A DNA stretch of 64,000 bases from Nocardioides alkalitolerans (GCA_038184435.1 CP116227.1:2509501-2573500); one strand, 5' to 3'. Shown: positions 15,738-24,487, numbered from the stretch's first letter. Notes: generated from the letters alone by a model not told the origin. Translations and numbers: made by a program.

Positions 15738-16556
15738 TCAGCCGCGCGGCTCCCACCGCATCGACCGCGCCGCCAGCGAGGCGGCCACGACGGCCCACAC
15801 GGCGAGGGTGACGAGCGGCTGCGCGGACGCCGCGAACGAGTCGCCGAGCGAGACGGCCGCGCCCTCGGTGTCCTGGCCGAACCAGCCGATCCGCACGAGG
15901 GCGTCGAGCGCCGCGCCCGGTGTCCACTCGAGCACCGGCTGCACGCGCTCGGGCAGGATCGCCACGAGCGAGCCGACGACGGCCACGAGGATGACGGGCA
16001 TCGAGGTCAGCTGGGCGGCCTCGGCGTTCTTGGTCCAGGCCGCCGTCCAGAACGCGAGTGCGGCGAAGGCCCCGGCGACCAGCACCGCGGCGAGCGCCAC
16101 GACCACCCCGTTGTGGGGCAGCGGCTGGCCGAGCGCCGCGGCGACCGGCACGCTGATCGCCACCACGGCGAGCAGGACGGCGACACCGGGCAGCGCCATG
16201 GACGCCAGGATCTCCCGGTCGGTCGCCTCGCCGGTGCGCAGCCGCTTGAGCACCAGCTCGTCGCGGCGGGTCACGGTGAGCGAGAGCAGGTTGTAGTAGA
16301 CCGGGAAGATCGCGGCCAGCATCAGCACGTTGGTGAGCGCGGAGACACCGGTGCCGGCCTCGCCACGCGGCCCGGCGAGGAGCAGGGCGAGCGGCACCAG
16401 CGGCATGACCACGGCATAGACGAACGTCATCCGGTTGCGCACGAGGAGCACCGCGTTGGCACGGGCCATGCCGAGCACGCGGCGGGCAGAGGAGCCCTGC
16501 GGTCGGGTGCTCTCCGCCGTCCCGTACGAGGCGGGCGTCAGGTCGATCGTGCTCAT
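15738..16556 (-). CDS. ABC-2 type exporter permease
   Basis: A 272-residue membrane protein with six hydrophobic helices. After the first helix comes the cytoplasmic stretch RRDELVLKRLRTGEATDREIL, typical of drug-export ABC-2 permeases of the DrrB/YadH class. It lies one base after the stop of the ATPase gene and belongs to the same operon. A 122-bp gap separates it from the kinase. It likely forms a homodimeric exporter with the ATPase; substrate unknown, perhaps a cell-envelope antibiotic. Confidence 0.88.
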   Translation of the reverse strand: MSTIDLTPASYGTAESTRPQGSSARRVLGMARANAVLLVRNRMTFVYAVVMPLVPLALLLAGPRGEAGTGVSALTNVLMLAAIFPVYYNLLSLTVTRRDELVLKRLRTGEATDREILASMALPGVAVLLAVVAISVPVAAALGQPLPHNGVVVALAAVLVAGAFAALAFWTAAWTKNAEAAQLTSMPVILVAVVGSLVAILPERVQPVLEWTPGAALDALVRIGWFGQDTEGAAVSLGDSFAASAQPLVTLAVWAVVAASLAARSMRWEPRG

Positions 16557-16557
16557 G

Positions 16558-17559
16558 TCAGGCTCCCTTCGGGTGGACGGGGGCGTCCCGCCGGTCGTCG
16601 GTGCTGGAGTCGGCGATCGCGAGGAACACCTGCTCGAGGCTGGCGCTGCGGGCGTCGAGCCCCTCGAGGCGCACCTTCTCGTCGCGGGCCCAGTCGAGCA
16701 GCGCGGTCAGGGTGGCCTGGAGGTCGACCGTCTCGACGACGGTGCGCGGCTGCCCGTAGGACGCCGGGTCGACCACGCCGCCCGCGAGCTGCGGCGGCAG
16801 CGCCCGCTCGAGGCGGTCGAAAGCGATGGTCGAGGGGTGGCCGTCGGCGATCTCGCCGGCCGTGCCGCTGCGCACGATGCGGCCGCCGTGCATGATCTCG
16901 AGCCGGTCGGCCAGGGTCTCGGCCTCCTCGAGGTAGTGCGTCGTGAGGAGCACCGTCGCCCCTGCCGCGCGGAGCCCGCGCACGAGGCGCCACACCTCGC
17001 GCCGGCTTTCGGGGTCGAGGCCCGTCGTCGGCTCGTCGAGGAAGACGAGCTCCGGCCGGCCCATGAGGGTGCACGCCAGGTCGAGCCGGCGGCGCTCGCC
17101 GCCCGACAGTGCGCTCACCTTCACCGCGGCACGGGCGCCGAGGTCCAGCATCTCGAGGGCCTCGTCCACCGGCCGCGGGGTCGAGAGCGTCGAGTGCCAC
17201 AGCCGGGCGGTCTCGGCGACGGTGAGGTCGCCGGAGAAGCCGCTCGTCTGCAGCAGCACGCCGGTGCGGCGCCGCACCTCGGCGCGGTCGGCGATCGGGT
17301 CGAGCCCGAGCACCTGCACGGTGCCGCCGCTGGCGCGGCCGAGGCCCTCCACGACCTCGAGGGTCGAGGTCTTGCCGGCGCCGTTGGTGCCGAGCAGGGC
17401 GGTGACGGTGCCGGTCGGCACGTCGAGGTCGACGCCGCGCACGGCCTCGAAGGCGCCGGCGCCCTTGCCGTAGGTGCGCCGCAGGCCGCGGACCGAGATC
17501 GCGGCCCCTGTCCCGGCACCTGCGCCGGACGCGGTTCGGGTCTGCTCTGTCGTGGTCAT
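16558..17559 (-). CDS. ABC exporter ATP-binding protein (DrrA/CcmA-like)
   Basis: A 333-residue ATPase with Walker A LLGTNGAGKTS, Q-loop LLQTSGF, signature LSGGERRRLDLA and Walker B ELVFLDEPTTGLD, followed by the H-loop TTHYLEEAE. The last 90 residues form the C-terminal extension that pairs with the permease in DrrA-type exporters. It is the first gene of the operon running through permease, kinase and response regulator. ATG 17559 is followed by a Thr/Ala-rich lead. Its promoter must lie in the 79 bp shared with divergent mug. Confidence 0.92.
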   Translation of the reverse strand: MTTTEQTRTASGAGAGTGAAISVRGLRRTYGKGAGAFEAVRGVDLDVPTGTVTALLGTNGAGKTSTLEVVEGLGRASGGTVQVLGLDPIADRAEVRRRTGVLLQTSGFSGDLTVAETARLWHSTLSTPRPVDEALEMLDLGARAAVKVSALSGGERRRLDLACTLMGRPELVFLDEPTTGLDPESRREVWRLVRGLRAAGATVLLTTHYLEEAETLADRLEIMHGGRIVRSGTAGEIADGHPSTIAFDRLERALPPQLAGGVVDPASYGQPRTVVETVDLQATLTALLDWARDEKVRLEGLDARSASLEQVFLAIADSSTDDRRDAPVHPKGA

Positions 17560-17638
17560 GGCTCCATCGTGGCCGCCGTCCGGTCCTGCGGGCAGTGCAC
17601 GACCGCACGGGTTCACCGGCGGACCTCACGGGTCACCG

Positions 17639-18256
17639 ATGACATCTGTCATGCTCCGACGGGTGGCCCCACCGCGTCGTACGTTCACCCGCGCCGAGCT
17701 CGAGACCTACCGGGGGCAGGAGGTCCCCGACCTCCTGCCGGGCCCGGACGACCCGCCGCTGCGGCTGCTCTTCGTGGGGATCAACCCCGGCCTGTGGACC
17801 GCGGCGACGCAGACGCACTTCGCGCACCCGACGAACCGCTTCTACCCGGCGCTCCACGCCGCGGGCATCATCGAGCGGCCCATCGACCCCGCGGCCGGCA
17901 TGACGGACGCCGACCGCGACCACCTGCGGTCCCGCGGGATCGGGATCACCAACGTCGTACGGCGCGCGACTGCCCGCGCCGACGAGCTGACCACCGCGGA
18001 GTACCGCGAGGGCGGACAGCGCCTGCGCGACCTCGTGGAGCGGCTGGCCCCGCGGGTGGTGGCGGTGGCCGGGCTGACGGCGTACCGCAGCGCGTTCCGG
18101 CAGCCCCGCGCGACCGGCGGCCTGCAGGCCGACCCGTGGGGCGAGACCGAGGTGTGGGTCGTGCCCAACCCGAGCGGGCTCAACGCGCACGACACCCCGG
18201 CGACGCTGGCGGAGAAGTACGCCGCCGCCGCGCGCGCCGCCGGGGTGCTGGGCTAG
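17639..18256 (+). CDS. mug: G/U mismatch-specific DNA glycosylase
   Basis: A 205-residue member of the Mug/TDG uracil-DNA glycosylase family, which removes uracil or ethenocytosine opposite G. The catalytic motif GINPG (after LLFVG) with its Asn is present, and NPSGLNAH near the C-terminus is the second conserved block that wedges into the helix. ATG 17639 is the first start; ATG 17651 is equally plausible, since neither has a ribosome site. The gene stands alone, divergent from the ABC operon. Confidence 0.9.
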   Translation: MTSVMLRRVAPPRRTFTRAELETYRGQEVPDLLPGPDDPPLRLLFVGINPGLWTAATQTHFAHPTNRFYPALHAAGIIERPIDPAAGMTDADRDHLRSRGIGITNVVRRATARADELTTAEYREGGQRLRDLVERLAPRVVAVAGLTAYRSAFRQPRATGGLQADPWGETEVWVVPNPSGLNAHDTPATLAEKYAAAARAAGVLG

Positions 18257-18278
18257 CTCCGGGAGGGGTGCCGGACCG

Positions 18279-19766
18279 CTAGATCACGAGGTCGGCGGCC
18301 AGCACGAGCACGAGGCCCGTCACCGACAGCACCGTCTCCATCGCCGACCACGTCTTGATGGTCTGGGGCACGTCGAGGCGGAAGTACTCCTTCACCAGCC
18401 AGAAGCCGGCGTCGTTGAGGTGCGAGAAGAACACCGACCCGGCACCGATGGCCAGCACCATGAGCGAGACCTCGCCGGAGCTCAGGCCGTCCACGAGGCC
18501 CGCCATGAGCGACGACGCGGTGACCGTGGCGATGGTGGCCGAGCCCGTCGCGAGGCGGATCAGCACGGCCAGCACCCAGGCGAGGAGCATGACGGAGACG
18601 TTGGCGTCCTGCGCCCACTCGGCGAGCAGGGTGCCGACGCCGGTCGAGACGAGCACCTCCTTGAAGCCGCCGCCGGCGGCGACGATGAGGAGGATCCCGG
18701 CGACGCCGGGCAGCGAGGACTCGACGCTGCGGCCGACCTCCTTGAGGTTCCAGCCGAGGCCGAGGCCGAAGGTCCACATGGCGACGAGCACCGCGATGAG
18801 GAGCGCGACGAACGGGGTGCCGAGCAGGTCGAACACGCGGTAGGCCGGGTTGTCCTCGGAGAGCGCGATGTCGGAGATCGCCTTGCCCATCATGAGCAGC
18901 ACGGGCAGCAGCACCGTGGCGACGGTGACGGCGAACCCCGGCCGCCGGGCACCCGCGGGGGCTCCCTCGGGAGCCTCGGTCCCGCCGGGTCCCTCGCTGC
19001 CGGGGCCGTCGTCGTTCTGCGTGCCGGGGCCGGCGGGGGCGCCGACAGCCGCCGGGGCCGGGACGGGCACCCACCGGGCGGCGAGGATGCCGAAGAGCGG
19101 TCCCGCGACGATGACGACGGGGATCGCGAAGAGCACGCCGAGCCCCAGCGTGATGCCGAGGTCGGCGCCGAGGTTGTCGATCGCGAGGAGCGGGCCCGGG
19201 TGGGGCGGCACCAGCGCGTGCATCGCGGAGAGGCCCGCGAGCGTCGGGATGCCGATGGCCACGAGGGAGAGCTCGGCGCGGCGGGCGACGAGGTAGATGA
19301 CCGGCATCAGCAGGACGAGGCCGATCTCGAAGAACATCGGCAGGCCGATGAGCGCACCCACGCCGGCCATCGCCCACGGCAGGGCACGCCGCGAGGACCG
19401 GCTGACGATGGTGTCGACCACCTGGTCGGCGCCGCCCGAGTCGGCGAGGAGCTTCGCGAACATCGCGCCGAGGGCGATGAGCAGGCCGACGCTGGCGGTC
19501 GTGGAGCCGAAGCCGGTCGAGAAGACGGTCACGACGTGGGCGAGGTCGTAGGCGACCCCGTCGACCTGCGCGTCGGAGCCGATCGACGCGATGCCGCCGA
19601 CGGTGAACCCGCCGAGCACGAGGGCGAGGAACGGGTGCAGCTTGACGACGGCGACGAGCACCACGACGACGGCGATGCCCGCCAGGCCGGCCCCGATGAG
19701 CTGGGCGCCACCGTTGATGGGCTCGACGAGGTCACCGGTAGCGGCGCTCGTGAACGCGGCGCTCAT
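18279..19766 (-). CDS. gntP: Gluconate permease, GntP family
   Basis: A 495-residue permease with about 12-13 hydrophobic segments. PPHPGPL in the first half is diagnostic of the GntP family, which imports gluconate and related aldonates. A hydrophilic, Gly/Pro/Glu-rich insert (about residues 250-290) separates the two halves and is longer than in E. coli GntP. Overlap by 4 bp (ATGA) with the upstream gluconokinase shows co-translation, so imported gluconate enters the pentose phosphate route as 6-phosphogluconate. Confidence 0.93.
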   Translation of the reverse strand: MSAAFTSAATGDLVEPINGGAQLIGAGLAGIAVVVVLVAVVKLHPFLALVLGGFTVGGIASIGSDAQVDGVAYDLAHVVTVFSTGFGSTTASVGLLIALGAMFAKLLADSGGADQVVDTIVSRSSRRALPWAMAGVGALIGLPMFFEIGLVLLMPVIYLVARRAELSLVAIGIPTLAGLSAMHALVPPHPGPLLAIDNLGADLGITLGLGVLFAIPVVIVAGPLFGILAARWVPVPAPAAVGAPAGPGTQNDDGPGSEGPGGTEAPEGAPAGARRPGFAVTVATVLLPVLLMMGKAISDIALSEDNPAYRVFDLLGTPFVALLIAVLVAMWTFGLGLGWNLKEVGRSVESSLPGVAGILLIVAAGGGFKEVLVSTGVGTLLAEWAQDANVSVMLLAWVLAVLIRLATGSATIATVTASSLMAGLVDGLSSGEVSLMVLAIGAGSVFFSHLNDAGFWLVKEYFRLDVPQTIKTWSAMETVLSVTGLVLVLAADLVI

Positions 19767-20287
19767 CGGGCACCGCCGTCGGTGACCCAGGTGGCCGCCT
19801 CGGCCACGATGTCGTCGACGGACTGCGCCACATCGACGGCGACACCCACCTCGTCGTCGCCGAGGTCCTCCAGCGTGTCGAACTGCGAGTCGAGGAGCGA
19901 GGCCGGCATGAAGTGGCCGGGGCGGCTGGCCTGCCGCCGCGCGATCACCTCGCGGCTGCCCTCGAGGTGCACGAACACGGCCGTGGGGGCGGCGTCGCGG
20001 ATGAGATCGCGGTAGGACCGCTTCAGCGCGGAGCAGGTCACCACTCCCCCGCTGGTGCCCGCGCGCTCGGCGAGCCAGCTGCCGATGGCCTCGAGCCAGG
20101 GGCGACGGTCGTCGTCGTCGAGCGCGTGGCCCGACGCCATCTTGTCGATGTTGGCCTGGGGGTGGAAGTCGTCGGCGTCGCCGAACGGCACGCGGAGCCG
20201 CTGCGCGAGAGCCGCGCCGACCGTCGACTTGCCCGACCCCGACACGCCCATCACGACGACGAGCGGCGGCTGGTCCTGCTGGCTCAT
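19763..20287 (-). CDS. gntK: Gluconokinase
   Basis: A 174-residue P-loop kinase that turns gluconate into 6-phosphogluconate. Walker A is GVSGSGKST, followed by FGDADDFHPQANIDKM and GHALDDDDRRPWL, both highly conserved in GntK, and later TCSALKRSYRD. The length matches the family. The ATG at 20287 is preceded by GGAGGAA. It is the first gene of the gntK-gntP operon and faces gntR across 125 bp that contain a short palindrome. Confidence 0.95.
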   Translation of the reverse strand: MSQQDQPPLVVVMGVSGSGKSTVGAALAQRLRVPFGDADDFHPQANIDKMASGHALDDDDRRPWLEAIGSWLAERAGTSGGVVTCSALKRSYRDLIRDAAPTAVFVHLEGSREVIARRQASRPGHFMPASLLDSQFDTLEDLGDDEVGVAVDVAQSVDDIVAEAATWVTDGGAR

Positions 20288-20351
20288 GCGCTTCCTCCGT
20301 TCCCGGGCACACCTACGTGCGCGCCGTCACACCAGTTGCCCTCCAGTGTGG

Positions 20352-20362
20352 GATGATTCATC
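20352..20362. promoter_or_regulatory. Candidate GntR operator between gntK and gntR
   Basis: GATGA-T-TCATC is a perfect odd palindrome in an AT-rich stretch between divergent gntK and gntR. A TTTACA follows at 20368-20373. The place fits a repressor site covering both promoters; binding is inferred. Confidence 0.45.
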
Positions 20363-20412
20363 AGTCGTTTACAAGCCCGAAGCAAAAGAAATCTGATTTG
20401 TGAGGAGCGCGC

Positions 20413-21180
20413 GTGAGCGGAGACCCCTCCCGACCGGTCGGACCTCGCACCGGCACGGTCCTCGACGCCCTCGGCCGGCGCATCGCCCACGGCGACCTCC
20501 CGCCGGGCTCGGTGCTGCGGCTGGAGGACGTGGACGCGGCGTACGCCGTCTCCCGGTCCGTCTCCCGCGAGGCCGTGCAGGTGCTGACCTCGATGGGGCT
20601 CGTGACGTCGCGGCGGCGCGTCGGGATCACGGTCGCCGAGCGCGACTGCTGGAACGTCCTCGACCCCCGCCTCATCGTCTGGCGGCTCGACGGACCCGAG
20701 CGGGACGCCCAGCTGCGGAGCCTCTCGGAGCTGCGGGCCGGGTTCGAGCCGGCCGCGGCGGCGCTCGCCGCCGCGCGCGCCGACGCGTCGCGGGCCGCCA
20801 CCCTCGCCGCCGCGGTGTCGGACATGACGGTGCACGCGCGCGCCCGCGACCTCGAGGCCTACCTCGAGGCCGACCAGCGCTTCCACCGCACGCTGCTGGC
20901 GGCCTCGGGGAACGAGATGTACGCCGCCCTCGCCCACGTCGTCGACGCCGTGCTCGCCGGCCGCACCCACCACGACCTCATGCCGGTCGATCCCGAGCCC
21001 ACGGCCATCGAGTGGCACGCGGACGTCGCCGACGCCGTACGCCGCGGACGACCCGCCGACGCGGACGCCGCCATGCGGCGGATCATCGCCGAGGCGCAGG
21101 AGGCCCAGCAGGCCCGCGCCCTCGAGGGTCGGACGGAGGGCGGGACCCACCTGGGGAAGAACAGCGCGGAGCATCACTGA
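20413..21180 (+). CDS. GntR/FadR-family transcriptional regulator of gluconate genes
   Basis: A 255-residue regulator: N-terminal winged helix-turn-helix (about 10-75, with AYAVSRSVSREAVQVLTSMGL) and a C-terminal all-helical FCD effector domain (about 100-230). The FCD domain binds small acids in this family. Being divergent from gntK-gntP, it most likely represses them and is released by gluconate or 6-phosphogluconate. GTG 20413 has GAGGAG 6 nt upstream. The last nine codons lie inside a 68-bp repeat whose twin is at 22267, so the C-terminus may have been remodelled by that repeat. Confidence 0.9.
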   Translation: MSGDPSRPVGPRTGTVLDALGRRIAHGDLPPGSVLRLEDVDAAYAVSRSVSREAVQVLTSMGLVTSRRRVGITVAERDCWNVLDPRLIVWRLDGPERDAQLRSLSELRAGFEPAAAALAAARADASRAATLAAAVSDMTVHARARDLEAYLEADQRFHRTLLAASGNEMYAALAHVVDAVLAGRTHHDLMPVDPEPTAIEWHADVADAVRRGRPADADAAMRRIIAEAQEAQQARALEGRTEGGTHLGKNSAEHH

Positions 21181-21224
21181 GGCGACGGGTGCTCAGCGAA
21201 CCACCGCGCCGAGCGGGCCCGTCA
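21157..21224. repeat. 68-bp direct repeat with internal palindrome, left copy
   Basis: Aligns without gaps to 22267-22334 (offset 1110), with roughly a dozen substitutions seen by eye. The core is ACGGGTGCTCAGCGA. It covers the last codons of gntR and reaches the stop of the AbiEi/DUF559 gene. Confidence 0.8.
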
Positions 21225-22211
21225 GGCGGCCGCCCGCGCCGCGACGCAACCGGCGCCGCAGGGCGTGACCGCGCCCTCCCAGCCCCGCTGCACCAGCAGC
21301 ATGCCGATCCGCTGGGCCGTCGCGCACGGGCGGTCGAACACCTGCCCGTAGGACAGCCGTACCGTCGCCCGGCCCTCCACGAGACTGTCGAGGTCGCGCT
21401 CCATGTCGGCGTCGCGCTGGCGCGTCGTGTCGTGGTGGAGCCGCCCGTCGAGCTCGACGAGCAGGCCGTCGTAGGCGTTGTCGCGGTAGACCACGCCGCA
21501 CCGCAGCGTCCCGCGCTGCTGCCGCTCGGCGACCGGCAGCCCGTGGGCGCGCTCGACGCGCTCGACGTAGGCCTGCTCGAGCACCGAGCAGGCTCCGTCC
21601 GCGACGTCACGCAGCACGCCGACCCAGAACGCCCGGTCCCGCACCCGCCGCCGTGCCCGGAGGGCGTCGGCGAGCTTGGCGGCGACGGTGCGGCGCGCCT
21701 GCACCCCCGCGGCCAGCACGGCCAGCCCGTCGGTGCGGGTGGCGCAGCGGAGGGCGACCTCGACGCTGGCCTCCTCGTAGCGTTGGCGGGGCGGCTGCCG
21801 GTTCCACTGGACCGCGTCGTCGCCGAAGCGCGCCACCCGGTGGACGACGACGCCCCCGGCCGTGCGGAGCCCCCGCACCGGGCGGTCGCGGGCGACCGCC
21901 ACGTGCACCGGCCCGGTGTCGTCGTGGCCGCGGCGACCCGGCCCCTCCGCCGCCCGGAGGGCGGAGATCCCGTGGAGGGCCGCCGGACGGGCGTGCAGCA
22001 CGGCCGCCCACCCGCGCTGCTGCCAGGTCAGCGGGCCGGTGTGCGCGACGTACACGCCCGGGTGCACCACCACGAGCCGGCCCCGGGTGAGCCAGCGGCG
22101 GAGCTGCCAGGCCGGCACCCCGAGGTCGTCGAGCAGCTGGGAGCGGGCGACGACGGAGTCCTGCTCGGCGAGCAGGGCGAGGACCGGCGCAGGCAGCGGG
22201 GCGGGAGGCAC
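21222..22211 (-). CDS. AbiEi antitoxin-like / DUF559 (Vsr-like nuclease fold) fusion protein
   Basis: A 329-residue protein. Residues 1-60 resemble the winged-helix N-terminus of AbiEi-type antitoxins (LLDDLGVPAWQLRRWLTRGRLVVV, then HPGVYV). Residues about 230-320 resemble the DUF559/very-short-patch-repair nuclease fold: DNAYDGLLVELDGRLHHD gives the acidic and Lys/His-like core, then RDLDSLVEG. Such fusions are frequent in actinobacteria and are often annotated as type IV TA antitoxins without a partner toxin. None is adjacent here. It is bracketed by two copies of a 68-bp repeat. A role in phage defence or repair is inference. Confidence 0.75.
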   Translation of the reverse strand: MPPAPLPAPVLALLAEQDSVVARSQLLDDLGVPAWQLRRWLTRGRLVVVHPGVYVAHTGPLTWQQRGWAAVLHARPAALHGISALRAAEGPGRRGHDDTGPVHVAVARDRPVRGLRTAGGVVVHRVARFGDDAVQWNRQPPRQRYEEASVEVALRCATRTDGLAVLAAGVQARRTVAAKLADALRARRRVRDRAFWVGVLRDVADGACSVLEQAYVERVERAHGLPVAERQQRGTLRCGVVYRDNAYDGLLVELDGRLHHDTTRQRDADMERDLDSLVEGRATVRLSYGQVFDRPCATAQRIGMLLVQRGWEGAVTPCGAGCVAARAAA

Positions 22212-22266
22212 CCGCTGGTCGTTCCCCGCCCGGCGGGACGTCGCACGTGGCGCGGGCGGCCTGTGG

Positions 22267-22334
22267 AGAAGCAGCGCGGTGGATCGCTGAGCCGACGGGT
22301 GCTCAGCGACCTGCCGCGCTGATCGGGCCGGTCA
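22267..22334. repeat. 68-bp direct repeat with internal palindrome, right copy
   Basis: The better palindrome of the pair: CAGCGCGG matches CCGCGCTG, and inside them TCGCTGAGC matches GCTCAGCGA. It lies between the start of the AbiEi/DUF559 gene and the stop of the next minus-strand gene. Confidence 0.8.
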
Positions 22335-22339
22335 CACCG

Positions 22340-23443
22340 TCAGGGGCGTCGGCCGCCGAGCGCCCGGCCGGCCGTGAACAGCGCGGCGGCGACGCCGAGG
22401 ACGACGAGGCCGTAGCCCACGTAGGTCAGCACGTGGGATCCCGTCGACTGCACCGACTGCGAGGCGGCCTGGCCCGAGAAGAAGGCGAGGAGCGCCCCCA
22501 CACCGGCGAGGAAGCCCGCGACGACCAGCCCGTCGCGCAGTCGCGAGGTCGCGTCACCGGCCGGTGCCGCGGGCACCGGGGACTGCTGCGGCGCGGTGCG
22601 CGGAGGCGCGGGCGGCGCTGCCTGCGGCGGGACCATGCCCGCACGCCGCTCCTCCGCGAGGCGCGCGGCCCGGAGCCGGGACGACGACGGCGGGTGGGAC
22701 GACGGCGGGTGGGACGACGGGCGGGCCTGCGGCGCAGCGGGGGCGGTGGGTGCCGGAGGCGCGTGAGGGCGGTAGGCCGCCGGGACGGTCGGGTACGACG
22801 CGCTGGACGGCCACGCCAGGGCTGCCGGGGCTGCGGGGACCGGCGGCGCCGCGGGGGCCGCCGGCACGGTCGGGACCGGCGGGACCTGCGGGGTGTCCAC
22901 GCGGGCGGTGGGCGGCCCGAACGGGCTCGGCCCCGAGCGTCCCCGCGCCGTCACGGGCACGTCCGTCACGGGCACGTACGCGGGCAGCTGCTCGGTCGGC
23001 GCCGCGGCGGCGACGAGCGCGACGGGCGGTGCCGGCACCGCGGGCGCCGGCACGTACGGCGCGGCCACCGGGGCCACCGGGGCCACCGGCGCCACCGGGG
23101 CCACGGGGGCCACGTGCGCCGCGGCGACGCGCTGCGCGTGGAGCACCTGCTCGAACGCGTCCCGGTCACGCACGTCGGGGAAGGTGAGGCGCGCCGGCAG
23201 GAGGCCGTGGACGTGGAGCACGACGCCGTTGACCCCGACGAGCTCGAGGGAGGCGACGTCGGTGAACGGGCGTGTCACGAGTCCGCCCTGCTCGCTCCAG
23301 GTGAGGCCGGCGGAGGAGGCCGCCAGCAGGCCGCGCACCCCGGAGCGGTTGATGCGCCAGATGCGGCGGTCGCCCGGCAGACCGGCGACCGCCGGTGCGA
23401 GCCCCGGGACCCAGGCGTGCAGGGCGGCGTCGTCGATGTCCAT
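22340..23443 (-). CDS. Hypothetical Pro/Ala-rich membrane protein
   Basis: A 367-residue protein. Residues 1-105 form a folded, beta-rich domain (WRINRSGVRGLLAASSAGLTW, then a strand-rich stretch) like PH-type domains in actinobacterial membrane proteins. A long low-complexity linker (about 110-290) follows, very rich in Pro, Ala and Val and including five VAP repeats. The C-terminus has two hydrophobic helices (about 300-355). The ATG at 23443 has GGGAGAA upstream. Function unknown; the layout suggests a cytoplasmic sensor domain joined to a small membrane unit. Confidence 0.65.
   Translation of the reverse strand: MDIDDAALHAWVPGLAPAVAGLPGDRRIWRINRSGVRGLLAASSAGLTWSEQGGLVTRPFTDVASLELVGVNGVVLHVHGLLPARLTFPDVRDRDAFEQVLHAQRVAAAHVAPVAPVAPVAPVAPVAAPYVPAPAVPAPPVALVAAAAPTEQLPAYVPVTDVPVTARGRSGPSPFGPPTARVDTPQVPPVPTVPAAPAAPPVPAAPAALAWPSSASYPTVPAAYRPHAPPAPTAPAAPQARPSSHPPSSHPPSSSRLRAARLAEERRAGMVPPQAAPPAPPRTAPQQSPVPAAPAGDATSRLRDGLVVAGFLAGVGALLAFFSGQAASQSVQSTGSHVLTYVGYGLVVLGVAAALFTAGRALGGRRP
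23064..23113. repeat. 9-bp tandem repeat inside a coding region
   Basis: About five and a half copies of GCCACCGGG-like units, read on the minus strand as repeated Val-Ala-Pro. Slippage would keep the reading frame, so length is expected to vary between strains. Confidence 0.8.
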
Positions 23444-23593
23444 GTGGGTTCTCCCTTCCCCACGAGCCATCGTGCGCCCGGGAGCGGTGCCGCAGCGAGA
23501 CCCCCGCGCCACCCTGGAGCGGATCTTGACGGCGGCTTGAGGCCCCGGATCGGGGCTCCGCCGGGCCGGGATCAGGCCGGCGTCAGGCCGGGA

Positions 23594-24487
23594 TCAGGGT
23601 GCGGCGGTGCCCGCTGCACCGGGTGCGGCGGAGGTCGGCGGAGCCGTGGGGGCCGTCGGGATCGTGCCCCCGGTGGGCGTGCTGGTCGTCCCCGACGTGG
23701 GGGCGTCGGTGGTCGGCTCGCTCGTGGGGCTGCTGGGCTCGTCGGTGGTCGTGGGGCTCGACGACCCCTCCGAACCCGGCTCGGTCGTCCCCGGGGTGCC
23801 GTCCGTCGTCGGCTGCGGCGACGGGTCGCGCTGGTCGGTGTCCCCCGCACCGCCGCCGCCCCCGACGAGCTGCCCGAACGACGTGCGGGACCCGCCGTCG
23901 GACCCTCCCGTGAGGTCGGACGCGGACTTCCCGACGATGCCCTCGATGACGGTCAGCACGAGCATGGCGGCCACGAAGAGGCCGGCGGCGGCCAGCGCGA
24001 CCTTGCCCCAGGGCACGGAGGCCAGCAACGAGCCGACGCTGCGGTCGGTCCCGGTCGGCTCAGCGGCCGGAGCCGACGCAGCCGCCGTGGGCTCGACCCC
24101 GTCCGTGACCGCCGCGAACGTGATCGTCGGCATGCTGCGCGGGTCCACGGGCTCAGCGGGCTCGACGATCTCCTCCGCCGGGGTGTCGACGACGAGGGTG
24201 GTGGTGTCCTCGCCGTCCGGGCGACGCCGCAGCGGCACCTGCACCTCGAGCACCTTCTGGCGGCTGCGCTCGAGGGAGGTCGTGTAGAGCGTGGAGCTCA
24301 CCGAGGCGATGACGCTGCCCAGGGCCGCGCCGGCCAGGGTGCCGACCGCGCCGAGGGTGGACAGCAGGAACGCCGACGAGACCGCGGCGAGCGCACCCGC
24401 GACCAGCTTCACCCAGTCGAGGTCCATCCGGGGCTTCTCCGGCGTCGCGGACGAGTCGTCAGGGGGGCGGGGCGGTCGAGCAGACAT
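23594..24487 (-). CDS. Hypothetical membrane protein with Ser/Thr/Pro-rich tail
   Basis: A 297-residue protein. Residues about 25-65 form a hydrophobic, Gly/Ala-rich segment; a charged region follows (SLERSRQKVLEVQVPLRRR). A second helix lies at about 158-180. The last 110 residues are Gly, Ser, Thr and Pro with little structure, resembling wall-spanning or mucin-like tails of actinobacterial surface proteins. No domain recognised. ATG 24487 is the first start. The 150 bp between this stop and the start of the previous gene at 23443 contain nothing I can name. Confidence 0.6.
   Translation of the reverse strand: MSARPPRPPDDSSATPEKPRMDLDWVKLVAGALAAVSSAFLLSTLGAVGTLAGAALGSVIASVSSTLYTTSLERSRQKVLEVQVPLRRRPDGEDTTTLVVDTPAEEIVEPAEPVDPRSMPTITFAAVTDGVEPTAAASAPAAEPTGTDRSVGSLLASVPWGKVALAAAGLFVAAMLVLTVIEGIVGKSASDLTGGSDGGSRTSFGQLVGGGGGAGDTDQRDPSPQPTTDGTPGTTEPGSEGSSSPTTTDEPSSPTSEPTTDAPTSGTTSTPTGGTIPTAPTAPPTSAAPGAAGTAAP

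Noticed and set aside
20368..20397. TTTACA with TCTGAT as the gntR promoter
   Set aside because: Spacing of 18 bp fits, but the -10 is poor (C at the second position), so I do not list it as a feature.
21181..21221. A plain terminator only, rather than a repeat
   Set aside because: The sequence is palindromic, but the near copy 1110 bp away extends far beyond a stem-loop, so it was recorded as a repeat; it may also terminate transcription.
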